From assembly GCF_000024005.1 (NCBI RefSeq), contig NC_013132.1, positions 3,714,001 through 3,778,000 on the forward strand: a stretch of DNA of 64,000 nt. Reading direction: 5' to 3'. Source of the stretch: Chitinophaga pinensis DSM 2588 (GTDB taxonomy: Bacteria > Bacteroidota > Bacteroidia > Chitinophagales > Chitinophagaceae). Numbering within the stretch: position 1 is the first letter of the stretch; every line of letters begins with the position of its first letter. The notes beneath the pieces are model-generated. The model ran no database searches, was not told the origin of the DNA, and was given only the letters and a program-made list of their open reading frames with translations. Of the stretch, positions 35,543 to 44,398 are shown in pieces. Position numbers and translations under genes: made by a program.

Positions 35543-36106
35543 ATGATAAAATCATTAGAAGAGGCATCCGAAGAATTTCGGAAGTATTTAGTAGATGTGA
35601 TTTTTGACAATCAGCATTATTTCGCCGTATGGGGAACTGATATGTTTGACGAGGAGACTGATAAATGGCTATTGGATGTAAAACAGCGCATATTCTTTTT
35701 CCGGGATATTGAAACGCTCTCAAAAGCCATTGCTTTGGAATCTAATTTTGATGATCACGAAAACCTTCAACAATGGTCGGTGTATCTGCATTCACAGTCC
35801 ATTCCATATAACACTTTGGATTTTGATATCTTAAAGGAAGACTTCGATTCTCTTCATGCCGCGCTCGATGACTTATATACCTTAACTGGCCTTATCGAAG
35901 ATTATGCTATTCAAATAGAAGACCCGGAAATGCAACCTCTTTTCAGAAGTGAATTGTTTATGGCGTTCAAAGAAGAAGCAGCAAATACGTTTCTATGGGC
36001 AGGCCAGGACGAATTCAATAAAGACTTCGATTTTGCAAACCTTAATAAGGAGTGTCATAAAATTCATAAGCAATTAAAGCATAAAATAGCTTTTCCGTCT
36101 GCATAA
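35543..36106 (+). CDS. Hypothetical acidic protein, immunity-like
   Basis: Family not recognised. A 187-aa acidic, mostly helical soluble protein (DFDILKEDFDSLHAALDDLY, then TLTGLIEDYAIQIEDPEMQP). It is the last gene of the three-gene row 35076-36106. Its ATG lies one base after the stop of the membrane peptide gene. No toxin is visible here. Confidence 0.5.
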   Translation: MIKSLEEASEEFRKYLVDVIFDNQHYFAVWGTDMFDEETDKWLLDVKQRIFFFRDIETLSKAIALESNFDDHENLQQWSVYLHSQSIPYNTLDFDILKEDFDSLHAALDDLYTLTGLIEDYAIQIEDPEMQPLFRSELFMAFKEEAANTFLWAGQDEFNKDFDFANLNKECHKIHKQLKHKIAFPSA

Positions 36107-36151
36107 TTAGCAGGCTCCTTTATGCGCATCTTTATTTCTTTTTGGATGTAC

Positions 36152-36192
36152 AAAAAAGCGCCGGACACGTATAAATGCCCGGCGCTTAAAAA
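36152..36192. terminator. Terminator between convergent hypothetical and peroxiredoxin genes
   Basis: A 9-bp stem (AAGCGCCGG...CCGGCGCTT) with A run on the left and AAAAA on the right, so it can work on both strands. It serves the minus-strand peroxiredoxin gene and the plus-strand hypothetical row. Confidence 0.7.
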
Positions 36193-36202
36193 GCAGAGAA
36201 AA

Positions 36203-36772
36203 TTATTTACCTGAAAGGTAGCTTAATACCTTGCTGGAATGTTCATCGCCCTTCATAAAATCACGGAAACTGTAAACGACCTTGCCATCCAGACCGATAA
36301 CAAAAGTTTCACGACCACTCGCTTTCATATTGTTGCCGAAATCCTGCTCTTTTACGCCGAATTTGTTCAACACTACGTTGCCTGGGTCGCTCAATAGGGT
36401 AAACGGAAGATGATTTTTAGTTGCAAATGCTTTATGGCTCTCTACTGTACCATTGTTGATACCAATTACGATAGCATCAGCATCTTTGTACTTTTCATAA
36501 GCATCTCTGAATGCACATGCCTCTGCAGTACATACCGGACTCTCATCTTTCGGATAGAAGAAAATAACCAGCTTTTTCTTACCAACAACACTGGATAGCT
36601 TGAATGTTTTACCATCCTGGTCTTTCAGTGAGAAATTAGGTGCTTTGTCACCCTGGGTAAGGGTTTTTTGGTCAGTAGCGTCCTGGGCTTTGGCAACAGG
36701 TGCGTTAAATGTCAGACTGCATCCGATGGCCAATAATGCTGCGATCGATATTTTCTTGATATTCAGTTTCAT
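36203..36772 (-). CDS. Exported peroxiredoxin (BCP/AhpC-TSA family)
   Basis: The signal peptide (1-30, ending VAKAQ) places it in the periplasm. The peroxidatic Cys81 and a second Cys at 86 lie in YPKDESPVCTAEACAFRD, the two-Cys arrangement of bacterioferritin-comigratory-type peroxiredoxins. GDKAPNFSLKDQDG at the start of the fold is typical. It reduces hydroperoxides. Single gene, with a WYL regulator divergent at 36950 that could control it. Confidence 0.9.
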   Translation of the reverse strand: MKLNIKKISIAALLAIGCSLTFNAPVAKAQDATDQKTLTQGDKAPNFSLKDQDGKTFKLSSVVGKKKLVIFFYPKDESPVCTAEACAFRDAYEKYKDADAIVIGINNGTVESHKAFATKNHLPFTLLSDPGNVVLNKFGVKEQDFGNNMKASGRETFVIGLDGKVVYSFRDFMKGDEHSSKVLSYLSGK

Positions 36773-36949
36773 AGCTTTGAAAAATTAAATGTGTGTATTT
36801 TGTTTTTTCAAAGCTCCGTTGAAATTATCAGGGGAATTTTCACTTTAGTTAAAATCCGTGTTCTTTTAGAAAAAAAACAGAAAATTGTTAAAGTCACCCG
36901 GGGAGACAGATTTGCCTGATTTTTGTAAACAGTACATAAAGCGAATAGT

Positions 36950-37657
36950 ATGCCCCCCTCTGATATGAAACGGTTGACGAGACTAACCGCTATCCTGATA
37001 CGTTTACTAACTAAAAAGATTGTCACAGCTTCAGAACTGGCGGCAAAATTTGACGTGAGTGTCAGAACCATTTACAGGGATATAAGAACCCTGGAGCAGG
37101 CAGGTGTGCCCGTAGTTACTGAAGAGGGGGTAGGGTATACTTTAATGGATGGATATCGTATACCGCCGGTCATGTTTACCGAAAGTGAGGCTAATGCGCT
37201 TATTACCGCGGAAGAGATCGTCTCGGGAAATAAGGATGCCTCTTTCGTGGCGGCATTCAGCGGCGCTACAGCAAAGATCAAGGCATTACTCCGGGAAACA
37301 ATGAAGGAAAAGGTCAATTTGTTGCAAGACAGGACCATTGTTAAGCAAGCTGCCTATAAAGAACACTCAAGCAGCTGTCTGTCGCAATTACAAATCTCAA
37401 TGACCAATGCGCAGCTGGTAAAAATTAAATACATGGATGAACATGCTGTAGCTACAGACAGGATAATTGAACCATTTGCATTTTACGGGACAGGCGACAA
37501 TTGGTTGATAATAGCTTACTGCAGACTGAGAAAGGACTTTCGGGTTTTCCGCCTGGACAGGATAGTACTGTTGGAACCCTTACAAGAGAAGTTTACACCG
37601 CAAAAAATGACACTAAGCGAATTTTTTCAACAGCACTACAGCACCCCTGACATATAG
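36950..37657 (+). CDS. YafY-type WYL-domain transcriptional regulator
   Basis: The N-terminal winged HTH (TASELAAKFDVSVRTIYRDI, about 22-41, continuing RTLEQAGVPVV) belongs to the HTH_11 type. The C-terminal WYL domain runs from about 145 (LVKIKYMDEH) through FYGTGDNWLIIAYCRLRKDF and FRVFRLDRI. WYL proteins bind ligand or nucleic acid and usually repress neighbouring genes. It lies between a divergent peroxiredoxin and a UvrA-like gene 50 bp downstream; the latter is its probable target. Start: ATG 36950; the Met at 36965 (MKRLTRLTAI) is equally plausible. Confidence 0.88.
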   Translation: MPPSDMKRLTRLTAILIRLLTKKIVTASELAAKFDVSVRTIYRDIRTLEQAGVPVVTEEGVGYTLMDGYRIPPVMFTESEANALITAEEIVSGNKDASFVAAFSGATAKIKALLRETMKEKVNLLQDRTIVKQAAYKEHSSSCLSQLQISMTNAQLVKIKYMDEHAVATDRIIEPFAFYGTGDNWLIIAYCRLRKDFRVFRLDRIVLLEPLQEKFTPQKMTLSEFFQQHYSTPDI

Positions 37658-37707
37658 CTGTCACAACCCTGGTCTAATTTCGTTGCTTTAACAACAAAGA
37701 GCAGCAT

Positions 37708-39972
37708 ATGAAATCGAATAACCGTATGATAAAGGTATCAGGAGCCCGCCAGAATAACCTCAAAAATATCTCACTGGAGATCCCTAAGGGCCGGATTGTT
37801 GTTTTTACCGGGGTATCAGGATCTGGAAAATCATCCCTGGTTTTCGAAACGATCGGCGCAGAGGCACAGCGACAGGTAAATGAAACCCAGCATAGCTTCA
37901 CCAGGAACCGGTTGAGCCATCTCGGTATTCCGGATGTCGATAAGATTGAACACCTGAATGTTCCTGTTATCATCAGTCAGAAACGGATAGGAGGTAATGC
38001 CAGGTCTACAGTCGGGACCGCAACTGACATCTACGCCTCTTTACGGCTTTTGTTTTCTAGGATGGGAAACCCTTTTGTAGGTTATTCAAGTATCTTTTCT
38101 TTTAACCACCCCCAGGGTATGTGTCCCACCTGCGAAGGACTGGGATTTATAAGTACGATTAACACAGATGCACTGCTTGACAAGGATAAGTCACTGAATG
38201 AAGGCCCCATATTGTTCCCTACCTTCCAGCCTGGAGGCTATAGATGGATCCGTTATGCCCATTCAGGTTATTTTGACCGGGATAAAAAACTAAGAGACTA
38301 TAGTAAGAAAGAACTGGAATTACTACTCTATGCGGAGGAACATAAGCCACCGCATCCGGATAAGTCTTGGGGCAAAACAATGCAGTATATCGGCTTACTG
38401 CCAAGGATTAAAAACGACTTTCTTAAAAAGGAATCTAAAGAACATCATCTGCGGAAAAAGGAACTGCAGAAAATTATAAACACGGTAAGCTGTCCTGATT
38501 GTAAGGGCAAAAGGCTTAACAAAACGGTACTTTCCTGTAAAATCAAGGGAATGGATATTGCAGATTGTTCTGCAATGCCTGTTGGCGAACTACTCGCATT
38601 TATTCATACGCTCTCTTCGAAGTCCTTTAGCGCAATACGGTACGAGTTGCAGAAAAAGCTGGAGAATGTAGTCACCATAGGGTTGCAGTATCTTACACTG
38701 GACAGAACCACTGATACGCTTTCAGGCGGTGAGTCACAACGAATCAAGATGGTCAGACATCTGGGAAATAGTATCGAGGATCTGCTGTACATTTTCGACG
38801 AACCAAGTATTGGTCTACATGCAAAGGATCTGGATAACATCTCAAAGATCATCCGGAAAATAAAGGAAAAAGGAAACTCGGTACTGATTGTAGAGCATGA
38901 CCCGGATATCATCAAGATCGCGGATCACGTAATAGATGTAGGTCCGCTGTCAGGTGTCCATGGGGGAGAAATTATTTATGAAGGATCGTTTAAAGGATTG
39001 CTCGCTTCAAAGGGTAAGACCGGGAAGTATTTTTCACAGAAACGTACATACAGAGACAACCCACGTACGGCTCAGACATCCATCAGGATAGAGAATGCCA
39101 GCCTGTTCAATCTTAAGAATATTACAGTGGATATTCCCAGGAACGTATTAACGGTCGTTACCGGCGTCGCCGGTTCTGGCAAGAGTACACTGATAGGGAA
39201 GGTGTTGCCGCTACAATTGCCGGAGGTGAAAATAATCAACCAGTCTCCGATTACAGGCAGTCAAAGAAGTACATTACTGACCTATCTGGACCTGTCTGAC
39301 AAACTAAGAAGATTGTTTGCTTCAGCAAACAAGGTCAGTGACCGGCTTTTCAGTACCAACAGTCTCGGCGCATGTCCTGATTGTAAAGGCTTGGGGGTTG
39401 AAAAAATAGACCTTGCCTTTATGGATGATATTGAACAACCATGCGACGTCTGCCATGGAACCGGATTTGATCCTAAAGTCTTAAAGTATAAATTCCTGCA
39501 TAAGAATATAGCAGAGGTGCTGAATCTGACAGTAGAGGAAGCGATGACCTTTTTTGAGCAATATGATTTTGTCACACATTTTGAACTGCTGATTGCACTC
39601 GGTCTCGGGTACCTGAAACTAGGACAACGCCTCAGCACATTTTCAGGTGGTGAAAGGCAACGTTTAAAGTTAAGCGCCGAGTTGGCGGAAGCCAATAAAA
39701 TACTCGTACTTGACGAACCAAGTACCGGACTTCATCCGGCAGACACCGGGCAACTACTGCAAGTCCTGGACAGGCTGGTAGAGCAGGGCAATACCGTGAT
39801 TGTCATTGAGCATAACCTGGATGTCATCGCACAGGCAGATTGGATCCTGGATATTGGCCCCGGAGCCGGTAAATATGGCGGTGAACTGGTCTTCCAGGGA
39901 AATGTCAGGCAGCTGCTGGAAAATAAGGTATCTGAGACGGCGAAGTATTTAAAACAACACTTAATTGCTTAG
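37708..39972 (+). CDS. Short UvrA-like ABC ATPase (UvrA paralogue)
   Basis: Two ABC ATPase halves are present: Walker A GVSGSGKSS near 33 and GVAGSGKST near 488, signatures LSGGESQR near 337 and FSGGERQR near 646, Walker B FDEPSIGLH and LDEPSTGLH. Zinc-type Cys motifs are seen as CPTCEGLG, CPDCKGKR, CPDCKGLG and CDVCHGTG. At 754 aa it is ~190 residues shorter than UvrA and appears to lack the UvrB-binding region, like DrrC/UvrA2 proteins linked to resistance to DNA-binding drugs. The WYL regulator is directly upstream. Repair proper is unlikely to be its sole task. Confidence 0.88.
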   Translation: MKSNNRMIKVSGARQNNLKNISLEIPKGRIVVFTGVSGSGKSSLVFETIGAEAQRQVNETQHSFTRNRLSHLGIPDVDKIEHLNVPVIISQKRIGGNARSTVGTATDIYASLRLLFSRMGNPFVGYSSIFSFNHPQGMCPTCEGLGFISTINTDALLDKDKSLNEGPILFPTFQPGGYRWIRYAHSGYFDRDKKLRDYSKKELELLLYAEEHKPPHPDKSWGKTMQYIGLLPRIKNDFLKKESKEHHLRKKELQKIINTVSCPDCKGKRLNKTVLSCKIKGMDIADCSAMPVGELLAFIHTLSSKSFSAIRYELQKKLENVVTIGLQYLTLDRTTDTLSGGESQRIKMVRHLGNSIEDLLYIFDEPSIGLHAKDLDNISKIIRKIKEKGNSVLIVEHDPDIIKIADHVIDVGPLSGVHGGEIIYEGSFKGLLASKGKTGKYFSQKRTYRDNPRTAQTSIRIENASLFNLKNITVDIPRNVLTVVTGVAGSGKSTLIGKVLPLQLPEVKIINQSPITGSQRSTLLTYLDLSDKLRRLFASANKVSDRLFSTNSLGACPDCKGLGVEKIDLAFMDDIEQPCDVCHGTGFDPKVLKYKFLHKNIAEVLNLTVEEAMTFFEQYDFVTHFELLIALGLGYLKLGQRLSTFSGGERQRLKLSAELAEANKILVLDEPSTGLHPADTGQLLQVLDRLVEQGNTVIVIEHNLDVIAQADWILDIGPGAGKYGGELVFQGNVRQLLENKVSETAKYLKQHLIA

Positions 39973-40001
39973 CCCCCCGAAACGTGATATACAGATTGCT
40001 G

Positions 40002-40361
40002 TTAATCAATCACAGGCTCCCAGATGCATCTTTTATCAGGCTCTTCCAGCTGATTACCCCAATCAAACATCGCCTTTAATACAGGAATGAGTGTTTTTCC
40101 CAGACTGCTTAGCTCATATTCAACGCGTGGTGGTTTTTCCATAAAACTGTGACGAATAATCAGTTTGTCCTCTTCCAGCTCCTTTAACTGCTGACTTAAA
40201 ATTTTTCGGGATATGTCAGGTATTTTGGAGGCCAGCTGGCCAAAACGAACTTTACCACTCGTGAGGAGCCTGATCAGTATGATCGGCTTCCACTTGTTTC
40301 CAATATACCCTACTGTGCGTACGACCGCGCAGTTCTCTGGATTCTGAAGCGCTTTTCTCAT
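40002..40361 (-). CDS. HxlR-family winged-helix regulator
   Basis: A 119-aa MarR-like winged helix typical of HxlR: CAVVRTVGYIGNKWKPIILI at 12-31, then FGQLASKIPDISRKILSQQL and EDKLIIRHSF. It begins with the Cys-containing N-terminal helix often used as a redox or electrophile sensor (NPENCAVV). It is divergent from the SDR oxidoreductase gene and probably controls it; two similar 18-19 bp elements lie between them. Confidence 0.92.
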   Translation of the reverse strand: MRKALQNPENCAVVRTVGYIGNKWKPIILIRLLTSGKVRFGQLASKIPDISRKILSQQLKELEEDKLIIRHSFMEKPPRVEYELSSLGKTLIPVLKAMFDWGNQLEEPDKRCIWEPVID

Positions 40362-40372
40362 TAGTTACTAAT

Positions 40373-40423
40373 ATGTTACCACTTTTTGCCTTTTAGTTGC
40401 CAGCATGTAACCACTATTTAGCC
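40373..40423. promoter_or_regulatory. Direct repeat in the HxlR/SDR intergenic region, probable operator
   Basis: Two similar elements, ATGTTACCACTTTTTGCC (40373-40390) and ATGTAACCACTATTTAGCC (40405-40423), lie 32 bp apart, about three helical turns, between the divergent HxlR and SDR genes. This fits paired binding sites for the HxlR dimer (inference). Confidence 0.5.
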
Positions 40424-40489
40424 ATGCAAAGAAGGATGTTATTATTTGCTTTAGTTTCTTTACGAAACAAAAGTAAATTTATTCTAACA

Positions 40490-41284
40490 ATGAACAATCA
40501 ACAAGATCAACAGGGAGAGCTCAAAGGCAAAATAGCCCTCGTAACAGGTGGTACCAAAGGCATCGGAAAAGCAGTTACCGCCAGATTACTGGAGGCAGGT
40601 GCAAAAGTGATCGTCACTGCCCGTAACCAGCCGGAAGAGGCTAATCCTGCTTATCATTTCATACCGGCTGACCTTTCACAGCCAGCAGAAGTGGTTAAAG
40701 TTACTACAGAGATCCAATCGTTATTTGGCGGAGTGGACATCCTTATCAACAACATGGGCGCTAATACTTTCCCAGGAGGAGGATTCAGCACATTAACAGA
40801 CGATCACTGGAATCAGGCGATGCAGATCAATTTACTGTCGTCAGTCCGCCTGGACCGGGCTTTATTACCCAAAATGCTGGAGCAGGGGAGCGGTGTTATC
40901 ATCCATATCTCGTCTACCAGTGGCCAGTTCCCGATCTGGGAGTCTACGATGGCTTATACCGCCGCTAAAGCAGCATTAAATGCTTATAGTAAGTCGCTAT
41001 CGCAGGAAGTAGCTGCCAAAGGAGTCAGGGTCATCACCGTATCTCCCGGGTTGAATAATACGGAGGCAATGTCGGTTTTTCTGGAGGATTTGGCACAGAA
41101 GGCAGGTCTTACAGTCGAAGGAATCACCCAGCGGCTTTTCGAAAGAGTGGGCGGTGTACCACTTGGCAGAATGGCTGATCCGGCAGAAACGGCAGAACTG
41201 ATCTACTTCCTTGTTACGCCCAGAGCTTCCTATATCACGGGTGCGAATTATGCCATAGACGGCGGTAATTTCCCGGTAATATAG
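40490..41284 (+). CDS. SDR-family NAD(P)-dependent oxidoreductase
   Basis: The start is set at 40490 (MNNQQDQQGE), because the 31 residues encoded upstream overlap the operator region and are not SDR-like. From there it is 264 aa, the normal classical SDR length. Features: cofactor motif TGGTKGIG (19-26), NNMG (87-90), catalytic Ser in HISSTSG (about 142), Tyr156 and Lys160 (AYTAAK), and SPGLNNTEA after them. It oxidises or reduces a small carbonyl or alcohol; substrate unknown. Paired with the divergent HxlR regulator. Confidence 0.9.
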   Translation: MNNQQDQQGELKGKIALVTGGTKGIGKAVTARLLEAGAKVIVTARNQPEEANPAYHFIPADLSQPAEVVKVTTEIQSLFGGVDILINNMGANTFPGGGFSTLTDDHWNQAMQINLLSSVRLDRALLPKMLEQGSGVIIHISSTSGQFPIWESTMAYTAAKAALNAYSKSLSQEVAAKGVRVITVSPGLNNTEAMSVFLEDLAQKAGLTVEGITQRLFERVGGVPLGRMADPAETAELIYFLVTPRASYITGANYAIDGGNFPVI

Positions 41285-41386
41285 CAGCAGGAGATTCATA
41301 CATTGAACGATAAAATAGCTTTCACAAACCTGTGAAGCTATTTTGTTTTTACATCAGCTACATGCATTTATTGTGTGCAGGCAACT

Positions 41387-41394
41387 TACCTTTG
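41387..41394 (+). promoter_or_regulatory. Probable -7 element for the HD-domain gene
   Basis: TACCTTTG fits the Bacteroidota TAnnTTTG pattern and lies 33 bp before the ATG at 41427; this supports that start. No convincing -33 TTG at the usual distance. Confidence 0.4.
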
Positions 41395-41426
41395 CGTTTT
41401 ACAATTATCTCATAACGCGCAAACTG

Positions 41427-42038
41427 ATGAACACAAACCAATTGTTGCAACAGGTAGCTTTTATCAAAGAAATTGATAAGTTAAAATACATCCAACGTAG
41501 AACTAAACTATTTAACAGCGACAGGCACGAGAATGATGCAGAACACAGCTGGCATCTTGCAATGATGACGCTCGTGCTGGCAGAACATGCCGACAAGCCA
41601 ATTGATGTACTGAAGGTCGTAAAGATGGTCTTGATTCATGACCTGGTTGAAATTGATGCAGGCGACACTTTTATTTATGATACTGCGAAAAATCATACGA
41701 ATACAGACGAAGAACGCCTGGCTGCACAACGTATCTTCGGCATCTTGCCGGAAGCGCAGGCGCAGGAATTTATAGCCATATGGGAAGAGTTTGAAGAAGG
41801 TCTTACTGATGATGCAAAATTTGCAAAAACGATGGACAGGTTTGAGCCTTTATTGCAGAATACGTCAAACAATGGCGGTACCTGGGTTGAATTTAATGTT
41901 GATTACCAAAAAGTGTATGATAAGAAGAAAGCTATCCAGCATGGTTCCACCGCTATCTGGGCATATGCAGAGCAATTGTTGAATGAAAGTGTTGAAAAGG
42001 GCATCCTTAAAAAAGAAAATCCGGAAGAAAAAAAGTAA
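41427..42038 (+). CDS. HD-domain phosphohydrolase (YfbR/5'-nucleotidase-like)
   Basis: The start is set at 41427 (MNTNQLLQQV): the upstream in-frame ATG at 41343 would begin before the putative -7 element. The HD metal motif is clear: RHENDAEHSWH (33-43) supplies one His and HD at 71-72 (LIHDLVEID) the pair, with a further Asp in the C-terminal half (KTMDRFEPLL). The 203-aa HD_3 family includes YfbR-type deoxyribonucleoside 5'-monophosphatases. Cytosolic, single gene. Confidence 0.88.
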   Translation: MNTNQLLQQVAFIKEIDKLKYIQRRTKLFNSDRHENDAEHSWHLAMMTLVLAEHADKPIDVLKVVKMVLIHDLVEIDAGDTFIYDTAKNHTNTDEERLAAQRIFGILPEAQAQEFIAIWEEFEEGLTDDAKFAKTMDRFEPLLQNTSNNGGTWVEFNVDYQKVYDKKKAIQHGSTAIWAYAEQLLNESVEKGILKKENPEEKK

Positions 42039-42172
42039 TCCTAAAACGTTTATACGCTGTGTTAGGTCATAAGCATGTTACCCCTATGTCCCGGAACTTT
42101 TCCGAAAATTAACCTAAGTGAAAAATTAGCAGATAGAATCGGCCGAGGTTTGTGGAAATTAATCACACAGAC

Positions 42173-43009
42173 ATGAAAACACACTTAGGAACGCGTATCG
42201 CAAGACCATTGGTCTATTTAGGCTTATTGGCAATAGCTACGCTGTTAACTTTCAGCAGTTGTTCTAAAGATGACAACAATGAACATCCTTCAAAAACCTT
42301 TGTACTGGTACACGGTGCTTTTCAGGCGCCTTATGCATGGCAGTTTGTAAAAACAAAACTGGAAGCTTCCGGAAACAACGTAGTTGTTGTGGAGTTGCCA
42401 GGCCATGGTCAGGATCAGACTGATCCTAAAAAAATTACCATCAACACTTATCGTGATAAAGTGGTGGCCGCGATCAATGCAACAAACGGTCCGGTAGTAC
42501 TGGTGGGGCATAGTCTTGGTGGCGCGATCATTACCGCTGTTGCCGATTCAATTCCTGGCAAGGTGGAAAGGCTTGTATACCTGGCCGGTTTCGTTCCTGC
42601 TAACAACCAATCCATTCTTGATCTGACCACCATGGATCCTAATTCTTTGTTTGGTCCGTCATTAGAGTTTTCTGCAGATGGCTCGCTTGCTATTATTTCG
42701 AACGATAAAATCGTTCCTGTATTCGCACAGGATGCCAATGACGAGGTGAAAAAACTGCTCATGGACAATAACAGACCAGAGCCTATCGCTCCACAGGCTG
42801 ATAAAGTATTTTTAAAGAACCCGGCTTTCGCGGGCGTTCCCAAATATTATATTCAAACTATTCAGGACCATGCAATCACTATTGATCTGCAGAAAAAGAT
42901 GATCAGTGCAGCTGGTATTAAAAATGTTTACTCCGTTGAATCAGGACACTGCCCGATGCTCACTCAGGCAGATAAAGTAAGCGATCTGCTTTTGCAGATT
43001 GCAAAGTAG
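42173..43009 (+). CDS. Alpha/beta-hydrolase lipoprotein
   Basis: The start is set at 42173 (MKTHLGTRIA), which gives a standard signal peptide with lipobox FSSC (Cys30). Hydrolase features: HGAF oxyanion segment (48-51), GHSLGG nucleophile elbow with Ser114, and the catalytic His in ESGHCPML near the end. The family matches small esterase/AB-hydrolase proteins such as plant-SABP2/PIR7-like esterases. Substrate unknown. It is attached to a membrane facing the periplasm or surface. Confidence 0.88.
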   Translation: MKTHLGTRIARPLVYLGLLAIATLLTFSSCSKDDNNEHPSKTFVLVHGAFQAPYAWQFVKTKLEASGNNVVVVELPGHGQDQTDPKKITINTYRDKVVAAINATNGPVVLVGHSLGGAIITAVADSIPGKVERLVYLAGFVPANNQSILDLTTMDPNSLFGPSLEFSADGSLAIISNDKIVPVFAQDANDEVKKLLMDNNRPEPIAPQADKVFLKNPAFAGVPKYYIQTIQDHAITIDLQKKMISAAGIKNVYSVESGHCPMLTQADKVSDLLLQIAK

Positions 43010-43022
43010 CCAGTAAGACACG

Positions 43023-43052
43023 CCCGGCAAGTGTAGGCTTGCCGGGTTTCTT
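43023..43052. terminator. Terminator after the hydrolase gene
   Basis: A perfect 9-bp stem, CCCGGCAAG...CTTGCCGGG with 6-nt loop, then TTTCTTCT. Confidence 0.8.
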
Positions 43053-43080
43053 CTATCAAGCTAATTGCGGTTTAAATCTT

Positions 43081-43475
43081 TCAGATAGTCCAGTGCATCT
43101 CCGCTGTAGCAGCTATCAAAGCAATATAACCATCAGGTCTGATCAACACGGCTCCCTTATCTATGCCATAAGCCTTACTGATATTTTCCTCTAAATTGTT
43201 GATCACCTCCGGTTGTTCATGCTGACCACTTAGTTTTTCCTCATTAAAAAGCAGCAGTTTCCATTCCGTACCACGGAACTGATCTGACAACCAAAAAGAG
43301 ACTGAAAGGTAACGTCTATACCGTCGTTGTTGAACCAGCACCGACAGCAACCCTTATCAATATAAAATAACTTCCGGGCTAATACGCCTTCCTTTGCCAG
43401 CAAAGTTTTGGCAGGTAGCTCTTCTCTGGTATAAGCACTTTTGATGCGGTCGATAAATGCAGCGGCTTCGGACAT
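43081..43475 (-). pseudogene. Chimeric remnant: Crp/Fnr N-terminus joined to FAD-monooxygenase C-terminus
   Basis: The first frame (43475 downwards) reads as a Crp/Fnr cyclic-nucleotide-binding N-terminus (YTREELPAKTLLAKEGVLAR, then KLFYIDKGCCRCWFNNDGID). It derails after about 65 residues. The overlapping frame ending at 43081 reads as the C-terminal end of a PheA/TfdB-type FAD monooxygenase (NISKAYGIDKGAVLIRPDGY, then IALIA). Two unrelated gene ends are thus fused, as an internal deletion would leave. Neither half can be functional. Confidence 0.65.
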
Positions 43476-43712
43476 ATAACAAATATGAGCAGGACACCAG
43501 ATATCAGGAATGGATGACGGTTCACTAAAAATTTATAGTAAGATGGCTGCTCAGTTCGTTTATTTAATTATAATTGGTTGTTTTAAAGCGACAGAATGCA
43601 CTTTTTACAAGGATAGGGGCCAATATTATATTATATGTCGTTTAATTATATTTTAAATATTTGCGAGATACTCTTGAGCGTTAACTTTTTTTAACATAGT
43701 TTGTGACTTCAA

Positions 43713-44330
43713 TTGGATTTAACCGAATTGTCAGCCAGAACAGCATATGAAGAAATTGAGCTGATTTCCGCCTTTCAGCGAGGAGACAGAAAAGCTTTGC
43801 ACCAGGTATATACGCTCTATCAACAGTCACTTTGTTTTTTTACAGAGCAGCTGATCGGGGATACTATGGCGGCAGAGGACATTGTTTCAGAATGTTTTAT
43901 CAACGCTTTTCAGCGAAAAGAGGATTTTCCTTCCTTAGGACAATTGAAGTCTTTCCTGTTCACCGCAGCAAAAAATGCGGCACTTAATTATATAAAGGCG
44001 CAAAAACGCCATGATAATATTCATAATTCCATAGAAAGGGGGGCCGAACGTTTCTCAATAGATGTAGAGAATGCATATATAAAAACAGAAGTCTTACATA
44101 TTATATCAGGGGAAATAGAAAAATTACCACCACAATGCCGGCAGGTTGTACACCTGGCCATTATAGAAGGGAAAAGCGCTCCCGAAATCGCCGCTGAATT
44201 AGATATGGCTTATCAGACAGTGCTGAATCAAAAAGCCAAAGGGGTAGCATTACTGCGTACCGCCATCCTTAAAAATAAGTTACTTTCCTTGCCCATGCTC
44301 GTTTTAGCGTTGAATATTTTACACCGGTAA
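43713..44330 (+). CDS. ECF-type RNA polymerase sigma-70 factor
   Basis: Sigma region 2 is seen as AFQRGDRKALHQVYTLYQQS and the DTMAAEDIVSECFINAFQ block (about 51-68). Region 4 is seen as IEKLPPQCRQVVHLAIIEGK and SAPEIAAELDMAYQTVLNQK. The reading starts at a TTG (43713); no in-frame ATG gives a full region 2. It is followed 68 bp later by a FecR anti-sigma gene, then by SusC with an STN domain. This is the classical cell-surface signalling arrangement, so its target promoters probably include the SusC operon. Confidence 0.9.
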   Translation: MDLTELSARTAYEEIELISAFQRGDRKALHQVYTLYQQSLCFFTEQLIGDTMAAEDIVSECFINAFQRKEDFPSLGQLKSFLFTAAKNAALNYIKAQKRHDNIHNSIERGAERFSIDVENAYIKTEVLHIISGEIEKLPPQCRQVVHLAIIEGKSAPEIAAELDMAYQTVLNQKAKGVALLRTAILKNKLLSLPMLVLALNILHR

Positions 44331-44398
44331 AAAAAACTTAAAAAAAGTTTAAAGTAGACCGGTATATAAAGTGGAGTTAGTTGTTTTAGTAGTATAGC

